DNA from: Lingula anatina
Taxonomy: Eukaryota > Brachiopoda > Lingulata > Lingulida > Lingulidae
DNA length: 64,000 bases
Direction: 5' to 3'
Assembly (NCBI RefSeq): GCF_001039355.2
Contig: NW_019775497.1
Coordinates: 224,678 to 288,677 of the forward strand
Under the pieces are notes generated by a model. That model had not been told where the DNA came from. It saw only the letters and a list, made by a program, of their open reading frames with translations, and did no database searches. The position numbers were made by a program, and so were the translations under genes. The number at the start of each line of letters is the position of its first letter. Positions within the stretch are counted from its first letter, which is position 1. Shown here in pieces: positions 1 to 12,159 of the stretch.

Positions 1-34
1 CACAAAATTTAAAATATTTTATATTATTTAAATT

Positions 35-73
<39 letters not shown>

Positions 74-138
74 TTGTGTGAAATGTGAGACTATATGTAA
101 TTAAGGATATTTTAAGCGGAGCCTTTGCATATTTTCAG

Positions 139-421
139 GAATGTGGTGTTCTTTGCTGGTGCTGTGCTGGCCGTGCTGATCATCCTGACCCTGATAGATG
201 AGGACACACTACAAGTAGAGAATATTCTGAGGATGATGACTATACTGGGAGCTGTGGTGGCTGTGTGTAGGGCTGTTATACCTGCTGAGGTACTGCAGTA
301 GCTTATTGTGTGTGTGTGTGAGTGTGTGTGTGTGTGTGGGGGGGGGGGAGCTCCAAGTGGAGAATATACTAAGGATGATGACTATACTGGGAGCTGAGGT
401 AATACAGTGGCTTATTTGGGC

Positions 422-470
<49 letters not shown>

Positions 471-1236
471 GTGTGTGTGAGACAGACAGAGGGGTGGGGA
501 AGGGGTGAGGGGGGGACACCCTGTAGGAAGGGATAAAAAGCAGAGGGGAAGAATGGTAGGAGATATTTTCAGACTGCCATATTAACAGAAGGAATGTAGT
601 TCTGGGTGGTTCATTCAAAAATTAAGGAAGGGAGGTAGCAGCAGGTGGTAAGGGCATTTAGTAAATAGAAAGTAAGAAGTGTTAAGAATAATAACGTGTT
701 CAAAATAGCCATTTCGGCAAGGTTAAGACGACCATGTGTATTATGATAAAAATGTATTTAAAATACTATTTCTTTCCGTGATTTTAGCATATGGTGTTCT
801 GTCCAGAGTTTCTGATGACCCACATCTTGAAGGAGGTCCATTATATCCCTGACTCCTGGAAAGGCAATGCTCACACTCACAAAGTCAGACAGGAGTTTGC
901 ACAGCTGTTCCAGTACAAGGCTGTGAGTTAACAGTTATTATATAAAATTTATTTATTTATGAATTTTCCAAAAAGTTATTATCATGCACATAGCCAGGAA
1001 GGAGTAAGTGAACTGTCAAAATATTATTTTGTATTTATTTATTCTTTTTGTTAAGTTTTTTTTTATCACACACAGAGCCAGGGGAGGGGTTTGCACAGGC
1101 TTTCCAGTACAGGACTAGACACAGTTTATTTATTTATTTATTTAATTATTTATTTTATACTTGTTAAGTTTTTTTTATCACATACAGAGTCAGGAAGGAG
1201 TTTGCACAGCAATTCCAGTATAAGACAAATAACAGT

Positions 1237-1283
<47 letters not shown>

Positions 1284-1335
1284 TGCTATACCTCTATCTC
1301 ACAGAAAGGCTTTCTAGTACAGGACTAATAACAGT

Positions 1336-1374
<39 letters not shown>

Positions 1375-3718
1375 TTTTATTCTTCAGCTTTATCTCCTGG
1401 AGGAGTTGATCAGCCCACTGGTGACCCCCCTGATCCTCTGCTTCTCCATACGCCACAAGGCTTACGATATTGTCGACTTCTACAGGAACTTCACTGTAGA
1501 GGTCACTGGTGTTGGTGACGTCTGCTCATTTGCTCAGATGGACATAAGAAAACATGGCAATCCCCAGGTATGGAAGGATACTATCAGGCTTTTTTTACAA
1601 CTTTATAGGAATGTTTAATTATTCAAATTTATTTGAAGTGTTTGATGACCAGGGGTTTGCATGCAGTAATATTCATTAACTGAAAATGAAAATGTTAAAA
1701 AGAAACATTGGATTTATGTATCTTACAACTGCATACTCCATGTCATGCTTTTTGTGCTGTGCTGTGCTGCTTAAAAAAATCACATAACTTTTGCACCCTT
1801 GGGCAAAAGGTCCAGTCGTTGCATGATGTAGATGAATCCAAGTTCAATATTTGGAGTGTTTAGATATGATCATGAGTTTTCTACAGTTTTGTTCATGAAA
1901 TTCAAATAACATAATTAGATAACCTCTTTTTTTGCTCCACAACTAATACTAATGATAAGTGCAATATTAAAAAATGTTGGTTAGAAGCTTTGTAATGTTA
2001 TTTGGATTGGTGTCAGAATGTACTAAGTAATTGTGAGTCTGTGAAAATGATAAACGTTAGTAAAGTAAAAATGTTAGAAAAAAGTTTACATTTGAAAATG
2101 TTGATTAATTACCGTATTCCTAATTCCAGTGGGTAAAAGAAGAACAGACCCAGGCAGACCTGTACCACCAGGCTGAGGATGGGAAGGCGGAGCTGTCACT
2201 CATGCATTTTGCTGTAAGTTAAATGATAATATAATATAATGTAATGTGATGTGATGTGATGTGATGTCATGTGATATGATATGATATGTAATATAATATC
2301 ATATAATATCATTACACTGTCACTTAGACTGCATTCAAGGTATTTTCCCAGCAAACTGTCCAACCATCATTTGGATGGCCACCTGCATCACCAGAAGGTC
2401 AATATTTTCACAGACAGCTGGATGGATTGTGAATTTTTTTTGAAAATTGATGGCTTGGACTCCCTGAAATTTTGTAGGTAAAGACAGGAGATAATTTTAG
2501 ACAGCCAGTATCACAAATTCTGGGAAAAGCCTTGACTGCATTCATATTCACACATTATACAAGCTGAGTCAGTCGGATTCTGAAGGGGATTCTTGCTAAA
2601 GTGCAATCAGGGGAATCAGATTGATTGTCTGACCCCCCTTCTCAAGCAGCTAGGAAGTAATTAGCTTTTGTGTGCTGATTAAGCTGATTCTACTTCAACA
2701 AGAATCCCCTGCAGAGTTGGGCCAGCCCAGCTAGTAGGATGTGTGAATCTGAATGTGCCCTTAGTGTCAAAATACATTAATTTTGATCTGGACAATTAAA
2801 AAAAAAAATGATAAGAAAAAATTAAGTTGGTAGAGAGTGCAAAACTCTTGCATTTGCAGTAAATTAACTACATCTTCAAAGATTCAATTAATTATGGACA
2901 AAAGACATTGATACAGATGCATAACATTCCCAGAATATACATCAAAACCATCAGAGAACCTTACAGTTTGCTCTTTTGATATTTGAAATAATTTGAAATT
3001 TTTCATGCTCTGTTTTCAGCTCACTAATCCAGAATGGAAACCCCCAGAGAACTGCAGCGTATTTCTGAACGACATCAAGGATCAGGCCGTCAATGATGCC
3101 AACGCAGCAGTAGTGGCCCCTGGGGATAACGCCCTGTTTACTTCTCTACACACCTTCTCTGCCCTGAGTCCAGGCGTGGTTAGTATTATTGTAATTAGAC
3201 CCGTTATAGTTAAAGGTCTAATAAAAATTTTTGAAATGTATCTCAAATTTGACATTTTTTCTTTACATTTATATGATTTGAAGTTTTATGTTTAATCAAT
3301 CAGTAGCAGTATGCTAAAGCTGTTTCTTTCTTGAACTAAGCAATTATCCAAATATATGCTGAAATTACTTGGAGAATACTCTTAAGACTAACATTATTCG
3401 AGAATGTTTTAAATGTAGATATTTTTCCTTTCCTCCCCCCACAGTACAACAGCATCAACATCTCTAGTGTAGTCCCAGGACCATCCGGGATGGCATCGGC
3501 TCATCATAGCATGCGCCCCCTGGGGACCGTTCCTGGCCCTATGAGTCCCCCTGGTGGCAGTCACCTGAGGGGGGCTGGTGTGGCACATGCTGAGGGCCCA
3601 CTACAGGGGAGTGGGAAGGGAATCCTGGCCAGTCTCCACAGCTCTGGAGCTCTGTCTGGCAGTGCCACTGGGCTGGGTGAGTATCAGTGTGTGTGTGTGT
3701 GTAAGCATGTGTGTATAA

Positions 3719-3768
<50 letters not shown>

Positions 3769-4603
3769 CTGCTGGCAAAGCCACTTGTCAAGGTATTAGT
3801 ATCAAGGTGTCTATATAAATTATGTTTTTAACACAAAGATTCTACTGGTCACTGAGGCCTAAATAACATAACCACAATGTTTTCTGATGGATCAGTAAAT
3901 GTTAAATGAGCAATAGAGAAACCATAACTAATAAGTATGCATGTAAACCTTTATATTTATATACACTAGAAAAGCACTCCGAGAGCGCAGACTTCCGCCA
4001 AGGCAGCAATTTTTTATTATTATTCATTATTGATTGATTATTGATCTGAATCATCACCAAAAACTAGTCATCTGTTCCTTAGCCCACTTCTGACAGTTCC
4101 TGAAAATTTCATCAAAATCAGTCCATAACTTGAGTTATGTTGATGACAGACAGACAGGCAGACAGACAGACAAACAAACAAACAAACAGGGGTGAAAAAA
4201 TAACCTCCTTGGCGGATGTAATGAGTATGTGTTTGTCTCCCTAGGTTCTGGTCCTACCAGTCTGGACACCGGTCACTTCCTGTCCAGTGAAGTCTCTCAA
4301 GAGCTGAGCTCTGCTGAAATGAGTTTCAGCGCCCTCTATATACATGAGCTCCACAGGCGCCGCAGACAGGGGCAACACAGATTAGAGTATCTGGACTTTG
4401 ACGGTCGCCCCCATGTAGAGCTTCAGGAACTGGGCACGAGGTTGACCTTTGACCTTGACCCAATGCCAGGTCACGGAGGGGTCAGAGGTCATATGTCAAA
4501 TATAGTCGAGAGCCCCCAGGAGGAGAAAAGCGAGGAGGAGATGAGCAACGAAGATGCTATCACTTTTGTTTCATTCGATGAGAGAGTCACCAAGTCCACG
4601 TGA
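139..4603 (+). CDS. ATG9: Autophagy-related protein 9 (ATG9), C-terminal seven exons
   Basis: ATG9 is the multi-spanning lipid scramblase of autophagy vesicles. I read exons 139-289, 788-922, 1388-1567, 2130-2213, 3020-3178, 3445-3676 and 4245-4603, all with AG acceptors and GT donors and compatible phases (3445-3676 ends in phase 1; the next exon supplies the rest of a Gly codon). The translation follows animal ATG9 in order: a membrane segment rich in V, L and A, then DEDTL, CRAVIPAE, MVFCPEFL, the EELISPLVTPLILCF segment, DFYRNFTVEV, GVGDVCSFAQMD, ELSLMHFA and NPEWKPP, then a Gly/Ser/Pro-rich tail ending with TGA at 4601-4603. The N-terminal half lies upstream of the window. The tail is acidic and low in complexity, as in the family. 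Identification rests on the core motifs and is strong; the exon edges are my own reading. Confidence 0.93.
206..415 (+). repeat. Partial tandem copy of an ATG9 exon inside the following intron
   Basis: The exon 3' half and donor region (about 206-305) is repeated at about 349-415 with roughly 33 bases missing from the middle. The copy keeps the LQVENILRMMTILGA reading and a GAGGTA donor-like end. It lies 60 bp into the intron behind a GT/G tract. It has no good acceptor, so I treat it as a non-coding duplication. Confidence 0.75.
884..1350 (+). repeat. Serial fragments of an ATG9 exon end interleaved with TTTA runs
   Basis: The end of exon 788-922 plus its donor flank (AGGAGTTTGCACAGC, then CCAGTACAAGG, then AACAGTTAT and TTTA repeats) recurs in degraded form at about 986-1010, 1071-1145, 1185-1250 and 1299-1350, each later copy followed by an ACAGTTTATTTA run. 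This looks like a tandem array of exon tail plus intron start that has expanded and decayed. Confidence 0.7.
2530..2763. repeat. MITE with imperfect terminal inverted repeats in an ATG9 intron
   Basis: The left end (GCATTCATATTCACACAT, later GGGGATTCTTG) is the reverse complement of the right end (CAAGAATCCCC, later ATGTGTGAATCTGAATGTG). The arms are about 65 bp with mismatches, around a 100-bp core with no coding capacity. A non-autonomous DNA element is the simplest reading. Confidence 0.6.
3963..4222. repeat. Interspersed element with CCGCCAAGG/CCTTGGCGG ends and a GACA/CAAA tract
   Basis: The element starts near a CCGCCAAGG and ends with a CCTTGGCGG, so its ends are inverted. Between them lie a CCTGAAAATTTCATCAAAAT block and a GACAGACAGA/CAAACAAACA simple tract. 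I recall similar dispersed repeats from several marine animal genomes. It ends about 20 bp before the acceptor of the last ATG9 exon. Confidence 0.55.
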
Positions 4604-5182
4604 TGCATGTCTTCATGAATTTTAACGAGGCGACTTGAATATTTTTGAAAAAGTCACTTGTAGAATGCTTTGATCCTAGGTGTACTTTTCTGAGGAGCGG
4701 GTTTTCTGATAAATCATGTAATGTATCCTTCAGATAGAAAAAAGTTTTAAAAGTGGGTGATATGAGTATTAATGTAGGATGAATTGAGAAATCTGTTCTT
4801 TAACAGCCATACTATCAAGTCATTAAATTTGAAGTGCCACACAAGTGTAATACCAAGTTAGTACATAAGTTTGTTAAATTAGCATTTTGCATAGTTATAA
4901 CAATTGTGACTGTCACAGTAATTCTGCAGTTTGTATAATTTTAGTTTGGGGATAGCTTGCCATAGTGTGATGTGTATTTTGTAAAGGATTTTTTTTTCTT
5001 TTTCGGTGCTGACACTCGTATGTATGTTGATAGTGGACTAAATTGGTGAGGGATAGAGGGATGATGTGAACATCCTCTCTTTGTGGTGCATGCAGCTTGT
5101 AGTGCCTCTTGTTTGAGAGGCAGCTGTTAGTAGAGTTACTGTAACAGCACTTACTGAAGGGATTGGAGGGGGGGAGTGAAAA

Positions 5183-5228
<46 letters not shown>

Positions 5229-6554
5229 AAATAGATGTGAAAGAAGCAAAGAAACATATAGAACTGGAGGTGACATGTGTAATGACTCAGTGGCGCCATT
5301 TTTTGATTTGGTCAAGAGTCATGCCTGTCATACCCTGTGTTTATCACTTAGTTTGGATCTCTCTGCAAGTTTTTTTGAAGTCTTTTAAAACCTTCGCAGT
5401 AAAAAAAGGAGGGTTCCTTCTCTATTTTAGCTCTTATAACCAAATCATGACATTTGTATTTTCAGTATGTGTTTTGTTCTCTTTTGTCCTAGAAATATAT
5501 TCAGATCAAGAATTGTTTTGATTTGTGGAAACTACATATATGGCTTAACCCAAAATTAAGTAGAACCCTTAATAATTTTTTCTTCATAGTTGCCCTTTAA
5601 AGTCTTGGACTAACCTTCCTGTCCTATCCCTGCATTTTTTTCTGTAAGTTAACATATTTATCATGCAATTTTTGCTTGTTCGTGTTCTGCATCTATCCAT
5701 TTGAAGTATTATAATTACAAACACAATATACTTTTAGCTGTCCTTTGCCCAATCTCATTAACACCTTATTGCATACTTTTGAGGCAATGCTTTATCCAGT
5801 TAAGTATTTTAGCCAAAAGAAAAAAAAAAACACTTCCTTTCACCAGTCCCAGTTTCCAGTCATTATAAGACTTCTCCTTTTACACATTATTATTCTTAAA
5901 TTGAAACATATCACCTAGATTTAAGAGAAGAGCAGGTTGTATTCGGGGTGTGGTGTTTTAACATAATGCGTGTATATAAACTGAAAGTATATTTGTATAG
6001 CTGGTCTATATGGTTAGAATATTGGCGCTGCTGGTAATTAAGATTAAGTCATAATGTTACATATTATACCAAATTTAATTTATACTTGGTAGTGATACGT
6101 TATCTTAAGACCTCAGGTATATTGCTTTGTTTGTGATATGTATCAAATGTTCACTTAGTTTGTTTTAATAATAATGATTATTGAGGTTTAATCATATTTA
6201 TAAACTGTAAATATATATTAGTGTAGTATTCGCGGCCTGAACTTTTTTTCCAGCCCACACCCGATTATGAAAATGCATTCGTATTGTTTGAAAGCATCGT
6301 GTATTTATATTTGTTTAAAAACAACCGCTTAAGTTTTCGGGTTTACTTTGAAATTCCTGTTGTCACGATGAATGGATGCATACACGTGTAAGACAAATAT
6401 TTACTAGTGCACAGAAAAAAAAAGTGCTGCCGAGAATTTAGTTCATGAATAGTTAGATTTGGAACCGCTTTCAAGAAGCATTGTTGTCATGACAACATAG
6501 GCTATCGAGTACATTGTAAAAATGCATGTTGTTCATGTAATTGGTTTTAATAAA
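4604..6554 (+). other. Probable ATG9 3' UTR and following sequence
   Basis: No coding exon is recognisable. The stretch is AT-rich, with a CA dinucleotide run at about 5185-5226. The best poly(A) signal pair I see is AATAAA at 6549-6554, overlapping AATAAAT, which would give a 3' UTR near 1.95 kb; an earlier end is possible. Confidence 0.35.
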
Positions 6555-6879
6555 ATAAATCAATATATAGTGATAAAGCAATTACAAACAAGTACTATTG
6601 GTGTTTAAATTAAAACGGGGATGATGTTTTCTATGAACGAAAGGTGTGCAGGAAACAAGCAATTAAAGGGGGGTATTAGCAAAAAGCAAAGCAAACGAGA
6701 ACGAGCGGAGGAGCATGAAGATATGAATCGGGTCGGGGTGACAGGAATGGTAGTCCTAGAAATTGTGGAAGTCCTGTTTCATATGATTAATGGGCCATTC
6801 CACAATCTGAATAAGGTGGATATTTGAATCCCGTCACTGACGTCTGTTACGCTCAAAGTTTGTGTAATATCTTTGGATA

Positions 6880-7010
6880 TACATAGCCAGCAATTTCTTT
6901 TTCTGAAAAAGTGGACCGTTTACCATGAAACATTCATACTTTCATAAAATTTTACCCAAGGGGTACCTTTTCCCGACAGAAAAGGGGCGATCTTCCGACA
7001 TCACGAACAC
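6880..7010. repeat. Short dispersed repeat, copy 1 (also 44139-44285 and 59429-59603)
   Basis: Three places share a pattern: a CCAGCGATTT or AGCAGTTGC start, then TGGACCTTTT-like sequence, a TGAAAC block, AAATTTACCC, a GGGGACCTTTTCCC-like block, and, in two copies, a CCTCCTGGCTAC end. The 44139 copy starts AGGCCCGTACCTAGC, an approximate inverse of its end. I infer a MITE family with ends like GGCCCGTA. Confidence 0.5.
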
Positions 7011-8323
7011 AAACGTGTTGCACAGTTGAATAATGCATGAAAAATAATTTTCTGGATTGCCTTTTCTGAGTTGTGTTTTTGAATCAGGACTTAATAGTTG
7101 ATAAATCAGATTAGGATAAAAATAATGGTGGATGTGAGTTTGCATTCAGAAATGCATGTATATAAATACTGATTATGATTGTTTTTAAAAGCAATGATGC
7201 AATCGTATATGCGTGTGTATTTTGTTATCACACGTGTGTTTCTGGGCCGCTATACCAGTGAACATTTCTTGTAAACCGATACATAAATAAGAGGGTGTGT
7301 TGCCATTTTGCTTCTCAATTCAAAGCGGTTATACTATATGCAATAATACAATGTGTAATAACACATTTTGAGGACAAAAACTTTTAGCCGTTGGGATTTT
7401 ATTGATACGAGCCCAACTGAGTAACAGAAAAAATCAAGAAACTACAAAATAGACTTTAACCTTAAAACCACAGATATAATGTCATCAGCAAAATCACCAT
7501 ACCTCATCTGAAGACAATTAAAAACCATGAACCTTCATATGGTACCTTTATATGGTAATATTATAACAGCTGGTATTATGTATAAAGGCGTTTTTAGCCT
7601 AAGTTTAACTAACTGGGCATATGCCCTTAAAAGTATTCAATAATTGTCTGAAAACATCCCCAAGTTATATCTGTATGTTTAAATATACTGTTATGTACCC
7701 TTTCAAGGCTCATTCCTTAACATGGTTATACATGTAATCCCTCAAATAAAAGTTGGCCTTCCTGGCGTCGGTGCTTCCTTCCAACTTGCCAGGGAAACAG
7801 AATGCTACTTTCTATCAGGGTGGCAGGTATCATAGGCAAAATTTCAAAAAGCCAATCAAATGACTGTCTATTTATCTAAAGATGTATCTGTGAATATCTT
7901 GTGAAAAATCAATCTGTGCCGGGTGGTAAAGGGAAACAGAATGCAGTCTAAATGGGTCAAGATTCATTTAGAACTATGTGATTAGCCATGTTTCAAAACT
8001 AGTCGAAAAGTTTTCATTTATGATAGATTCACATATTTGATTTACCTGTTGAATGTTTCGTCTTTTCACCCTGGCAGACTTGATCACAAGTAAATTATCT
8101 GTCCAGGTGAAGGTGAACAGGTAATTACCTCAATCTTAGTGATGACTTGTTAGTCCCTCTCGCCCCCGTTTTCCGGAGTGGGTTTGAGAATATCATCATA
8201 CTCATGGGGCAGTTTGTGTGCCCCTTTATTTGTGTTCATGGTGTGTTTCTTTCTTCTTATACAGATGGATTCCAAAACGTTGCGTTTGTTGTAATTACTC
8301 ACTGGTTAGCACTAAATAGGATC

Positions 8324-8532
8324 TATTCCCATAGATTTTAGATCGATCTATCCCCGCGGGGAGTCTCACTAGATTACTTTCAGATAATCCGACTTAAATG
8401 TCCGTCCCGCCTACTACAAGCTGTAAGTGGGTAATTAACTTTCGTGTCCGCCCGATTAACAGCTATTTAGCGTGAACCCCCAGGGAGTTAGGTCGATCTA
8501 AAGTAGGTCGATCTAATCTATGGAAATGGGGT
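8324..8532. repeat. MITE family A, copy 1 (ATAGATTTTAGATCGATCT ends)
   Basis: This element of about 210 bp has inverted ends: CCCATAGATTTTAGATCGAT on the left and the reverse complement of GGTCGATCTAATCTATGG on the right. Its body carries GGGGAGTCTCACTAGATTAC and AGCGTGAACCCCCAGGGAG. Further copies lie at 14174-14387 and 56803-57011, and the first part of one at 63978-64000. No reading frame; a non-autonomous DNA transposon is inferred. Confidence 0.8.
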
Positions 8533-8619
8533 GATAGTATTGTCCCAATTTGGCACACGGTTGTTTTCTGACATATGATCCGTAAGGTCTGATTTGCGTA
8601 ACACTCCTGTTTACATAGA

Positions 8620-8920
8620 GCGTTTGTGTTGACTCCCTCACTTGCATTTTCCTTTACATCTTTCTGGTGCTCCTGTAGTCTTGGTCCTAGTTTTCTTCCC
8701 GTTTCTCCAACATATACTCTGTCACAGCTCCCACAGCCGATCCTTCTTGGTGTCCCCTATCAATTGTTTTTTTGGGGTGTACTAGAAAGTTTCTCAGTTC
8801 TGCATGTGGTTTAAATGACGTTCCGATGTTTTCCTTCCTCGACGAAACAATCAACGGGTAAATCAAATATGTGTATCTATCATAGATGAAAACTTTTCTA
8901 CTAGCAAAACTGGCATCCAA
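8620..8920 (-). pseudogene. Penelope-like element fragment, GIY-YIG endonuclease region
   Basis: On the minus strand one frame reads GTSFKPHAELRNFLVHPK, a conserved lead-in to the GIY-YIG nuclease of Penelope-like retroelements. After a frame change the next part reads VYVGETGRKLGPRLQEH followed by KDVKEN, the family's nuclease core. The frame break and short length show a dead fragment. The distal 40 bp are nearly the same as 28720-28760, so both derive from one family. Confidence 0.65.
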
Positions 8921-9415
8921 TGGAATTTTGACAATGTTTCAAAACATGCAATCAGACTGTTGAGACGGATTGAGCAATAATTTGTTATAACGAACATAAG
9001 GTTCGACGCGCAAATCCTTTATAATATACCTTAGGCGCAAATCGGGGGCAATTTAACTTCACGTATAAGAGTTTGATCGTTACACCCAGAAATATAAACT
9101 AACGTCTATTATCATTCAAATAAGTAGAACATTGACACTCATCCGTTAATCCCATTTCGTTTGAAGAATGACTATTATATATTGATATTATAAGAAAAAA
9201 TTAATTAAAACCCTCGGAGGCTGCATCGATTCTCATTTCTTACGGTTGCCTCATATCAGCCGTTGGACCATTCGGTTATATTCAGTTCCAAAAAAGTAAC
9301 ATAAAGTTAAATCAAAAGTCGCTAATTGATATGCGTGGTCTTCTTCAAATTTATCCATAGTCATGGTAGTTGGGTCTTTGATAATAACCCACTACCACAA
9401 GATAACCTAGGACAG

Positions 9416-12157
9416 TTATCCCCAATAATATTCACCGTGTTTTAGGTACCATTCTATAGTTTTCTTCAGACCTTCTTTCCAGCTTGTCTTGGGTTTCCAA
9501 CCCAGTAAATGGAGCTTTGTGGAATCAATGACGTAGCGTGTGTCGTTATAGGGACGATCCTTGACGTGTTCGATATTCATTGGCTTTCCCAAGATCTCGT
9601 GCAGTTGCTTGGCGATGGACATCACAGTATGCTCGTTGTTAACGCCGATGTTGTACGTTTGTCCAATGATACCCTTATGGAGAAGGAGGTCAAACGCTTC
9701 AACGGCGTCTCCCACGTAGAGGAAGTTGCGCAAATGTTGGCCGTGGCCGTAGATTGGACACGTTTTGCCTGCTCTGATGTTTCCAAGAAACGATGGAATG
9801 ACCTGCAAATATAAATTTTCACACACATGTCAAGTTCTGTGCACATTACAAAAGAGGACAGGGCTACATCTTAAAACGAATAAAGACAGCAGAGAAAAAT
9901 AAGATTAATTTTTTCATTTGACATTTCTTTTTTATGTCGGAATTTTGGAGCCAGTTGTTATAGATCACAATTGTGAAACCTTAAAGAATCCGTGGCTCAA
10001 TAACAAGACTAATCGAACCTGATGGCGGTGGGCTAGAAGAATGCCACCGATCTGCCAAACTTTACCATTCGTGGTGTACTCTAAGAGGGTCTCTAGTAAA
10101 ACGGCCTCACGTCAACTTAAATAAAACGTACTCGTAAGGGCCAGCGAGGCATAGCCCTCACCCTTTGGTCAGTCACGCCAGTTGCACGCCGTTAAGTGGG
10201 GATCTAAGTCTCTCTCCACCCCACAAACTACCAGGCTACTTTCTGACCACAAAGCCCCCTAGTAGTTTGTTTAAATTGTTGAAAATTATTGGCTCTTCTT
10301 CTATTTTGTAAAGTGTGCTAGAGGTCCCTGTGTATCAGAGTGTAACAAACGGCCAGCATCCCCGTAATTTATTATTTTCTGAACGATTAGACCTCACTTC
10401 TCTTCCTGAACACCTGATAAAAAATATGCAGAACCATTACAAGTTACCTTTTCTGGGTACTGCGCCGGCCCGTACACGTTGTTGCTGCGCGTGATGATGA
10501 CGGGGACGTGGAAGGAGTGATGGTAAGACTGGACCAACATCTCAGCCGCCGCCTTGGACGCCGAGTACGGGTTGGTCGGGGTAAGGGTGGCGGTCTCCTT
10601 GCGTGGAATTCCGTCTTTCACTTCGCCATACACCTGTGAGAGGTCATTTTATTATGTATGACACCGATGATGTGACAAAAATTCAATGTTCTCTGACTAC
10701 GTATGTTCAACGTTAAAACTGCATTACATGTCAAATTTTGACTTGTCAACATCTTGACCAAAACTTTAACTAAGACGTTTAAGCAACCTTTTTAGATTGA
10801 GATATAGTTCCAAATAAAACAACGGAGAGAAATGCCAAAGGCCATCGTTTCATATTACCCGAAAATGATATTTGAACGGATTTTTCTACTTGCTTTCTGT
10901 GCTGACTAACGACCAAATATTTGAAGAAAGGGGCAGATTAAAGCTCTCTTTAGCTGATCGATTTTTGCATAATAAAAAAAGGGGCCATTTTAAATTTGAG
11001 TCTTTTACATCTGGACCAAATGTTTAACCAAATGCAATTTTTTACCAACTTGGATTTAAATCATAAAAGTTTTTTTAATATACTGGACGATTAAAAGAGT
11101 AAAAATTAAAAGACAAATTTAGGGTTTCCTGTTCGGAAGTTTCGCTCAATAACATTTTTTGCATAAATTATAGGGCCTCGTGACTTTGGGGCATTGCCTT
11201 AAATTGATTAGTTCAAAATACCATTTCATTATAACAGCATGTCTGTTAAGATTCAAAACCTTATTAAACCTGACGTCACATACCTCATCCGTGCTGACGT
11301 GAAGGAAGAGCTCCACGCCAAAATGTCTGGCGCAGTGGAGCAACGTGTGAGTTCCAATGACGTTAGAATTGGTAAAGGCGTTGGAATTATTGAACGAGTT
11401 GTCAACCAGGGTCTCCGCTGCAAAATGCATCACTGTGTCGATCTGGTAGGTCTCGAAAATCTCTTTCATCTTCTCGGCATCGGAGATATCGGCTGAAAAA
11501 AAAATACATTTATGGATGCGTGTGTAGATGGATTGAAGATGACGTCATAAGCAGCGACTTTCATAATGATCCTCACTTAAAAAATCTCTAAATAGCTACT
11601 TACGTCAAACACTTCTTAAAGAAACGTCAATATTTATTTGTTGTTTTTTAAACGCATGTCATCTTTTATTTTGCCATCTTATTTAACACAAATATATACA
11701 TAAAAATGATATCAAATGAGATAAAATTCCATACCTTTGATGAAAACAAAATTGGGTTTGTTCGCAGAGGGATCAAGGTTCTTCTCATTGGAGCAATACG
11801 TGATCTTATCCACAACAACCACGTGGTAAAAGCTGTACCGCTCCACAAGGAAGTTAGCCACGTGCGACCCAATGAAGCCAGCGCCGCCTGTCAGCAGTAT
11901 GTTTTTCCGGACGTTCTTCTTCATTCTGGTGAAGACGTCTTGGATGGAAACGCTAATGTGCGGGATTTGGCACTCGGGCAGGGCCGACTCCAGTTTGGTT
12001 GTATCAAGGCAGTTGTCTGACCGACCGGCCTTTATCAGGGTCTTGAGGACTTCCTTATTGACGAGCTGGTAGGTATGGTTAGGGTCAATGAGGCTTTTGT
12101 ACAGCGCCAGGATTTCTGAGTGACTGATGACACCAGGGTTGACAAAGTTGTAGACAC
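9416..12157 (-). CDS. Epimerase/reductase-tail fused to (d)NDP-glucose 4,6-dehydratase, partial
   Basis: Exons on the minus strand: 12157-11735, 11492-11284, 10633-10448 and 9802-9416 (TAA at 9418-9416), with GT-AG borders and matching phases. The first exon reads [16 protein letters not shown] and about 80 more residues that match the C-terminal tail of plant and viral 4-keto-rhamnose epimerase/reductases (NRS/ER). It then runs in frame into [15 protein letters not shown], the Rossmann start of a glucose 4,6-dehydratase. Later exons give HFAAET, HVSTDE (catalytic Thr-Asp-Glu), [11 protein letters not shown] (YxxxK), [23 protein letters not shown] and [10 protein letters not shown], ending in [11 protein letters not shown]. 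The dehydratase part is about 320 residues, the usual length, close to animal TGDS. It should make a 4-keto-6-deoxy sugar nucleotide for rhamnose. The reductase N-terminal exons were not found; an N at 12365 may hide a join. The two domains being one protein is direct from the shared exon. Confidence 0.85.
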
Positions 12158-12159
12158 CT

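Noticed and set aside
1091-1618. 175-residue frame rich in YLFIYLFIYL
   Set aside because: Mostly translation of TTTA repeats running into a true ATG9 exon (1388-1567).
6621-6827. 68-residue frame MMFSMNERCAG
   Set aside because: No domain, no splice sites of note, and it lies just after the probable ATG9 poly(A) site. Could be chance.
10020-10260. GC-richer island in a dehydratase intron, with a GGTTCGATTAG word on the minus strand, as a tRNA or tRNA-derived SINE
   Set aside because: The B-box-like word is there, but I cannot fold a cloverleaf or find a convincing A box.
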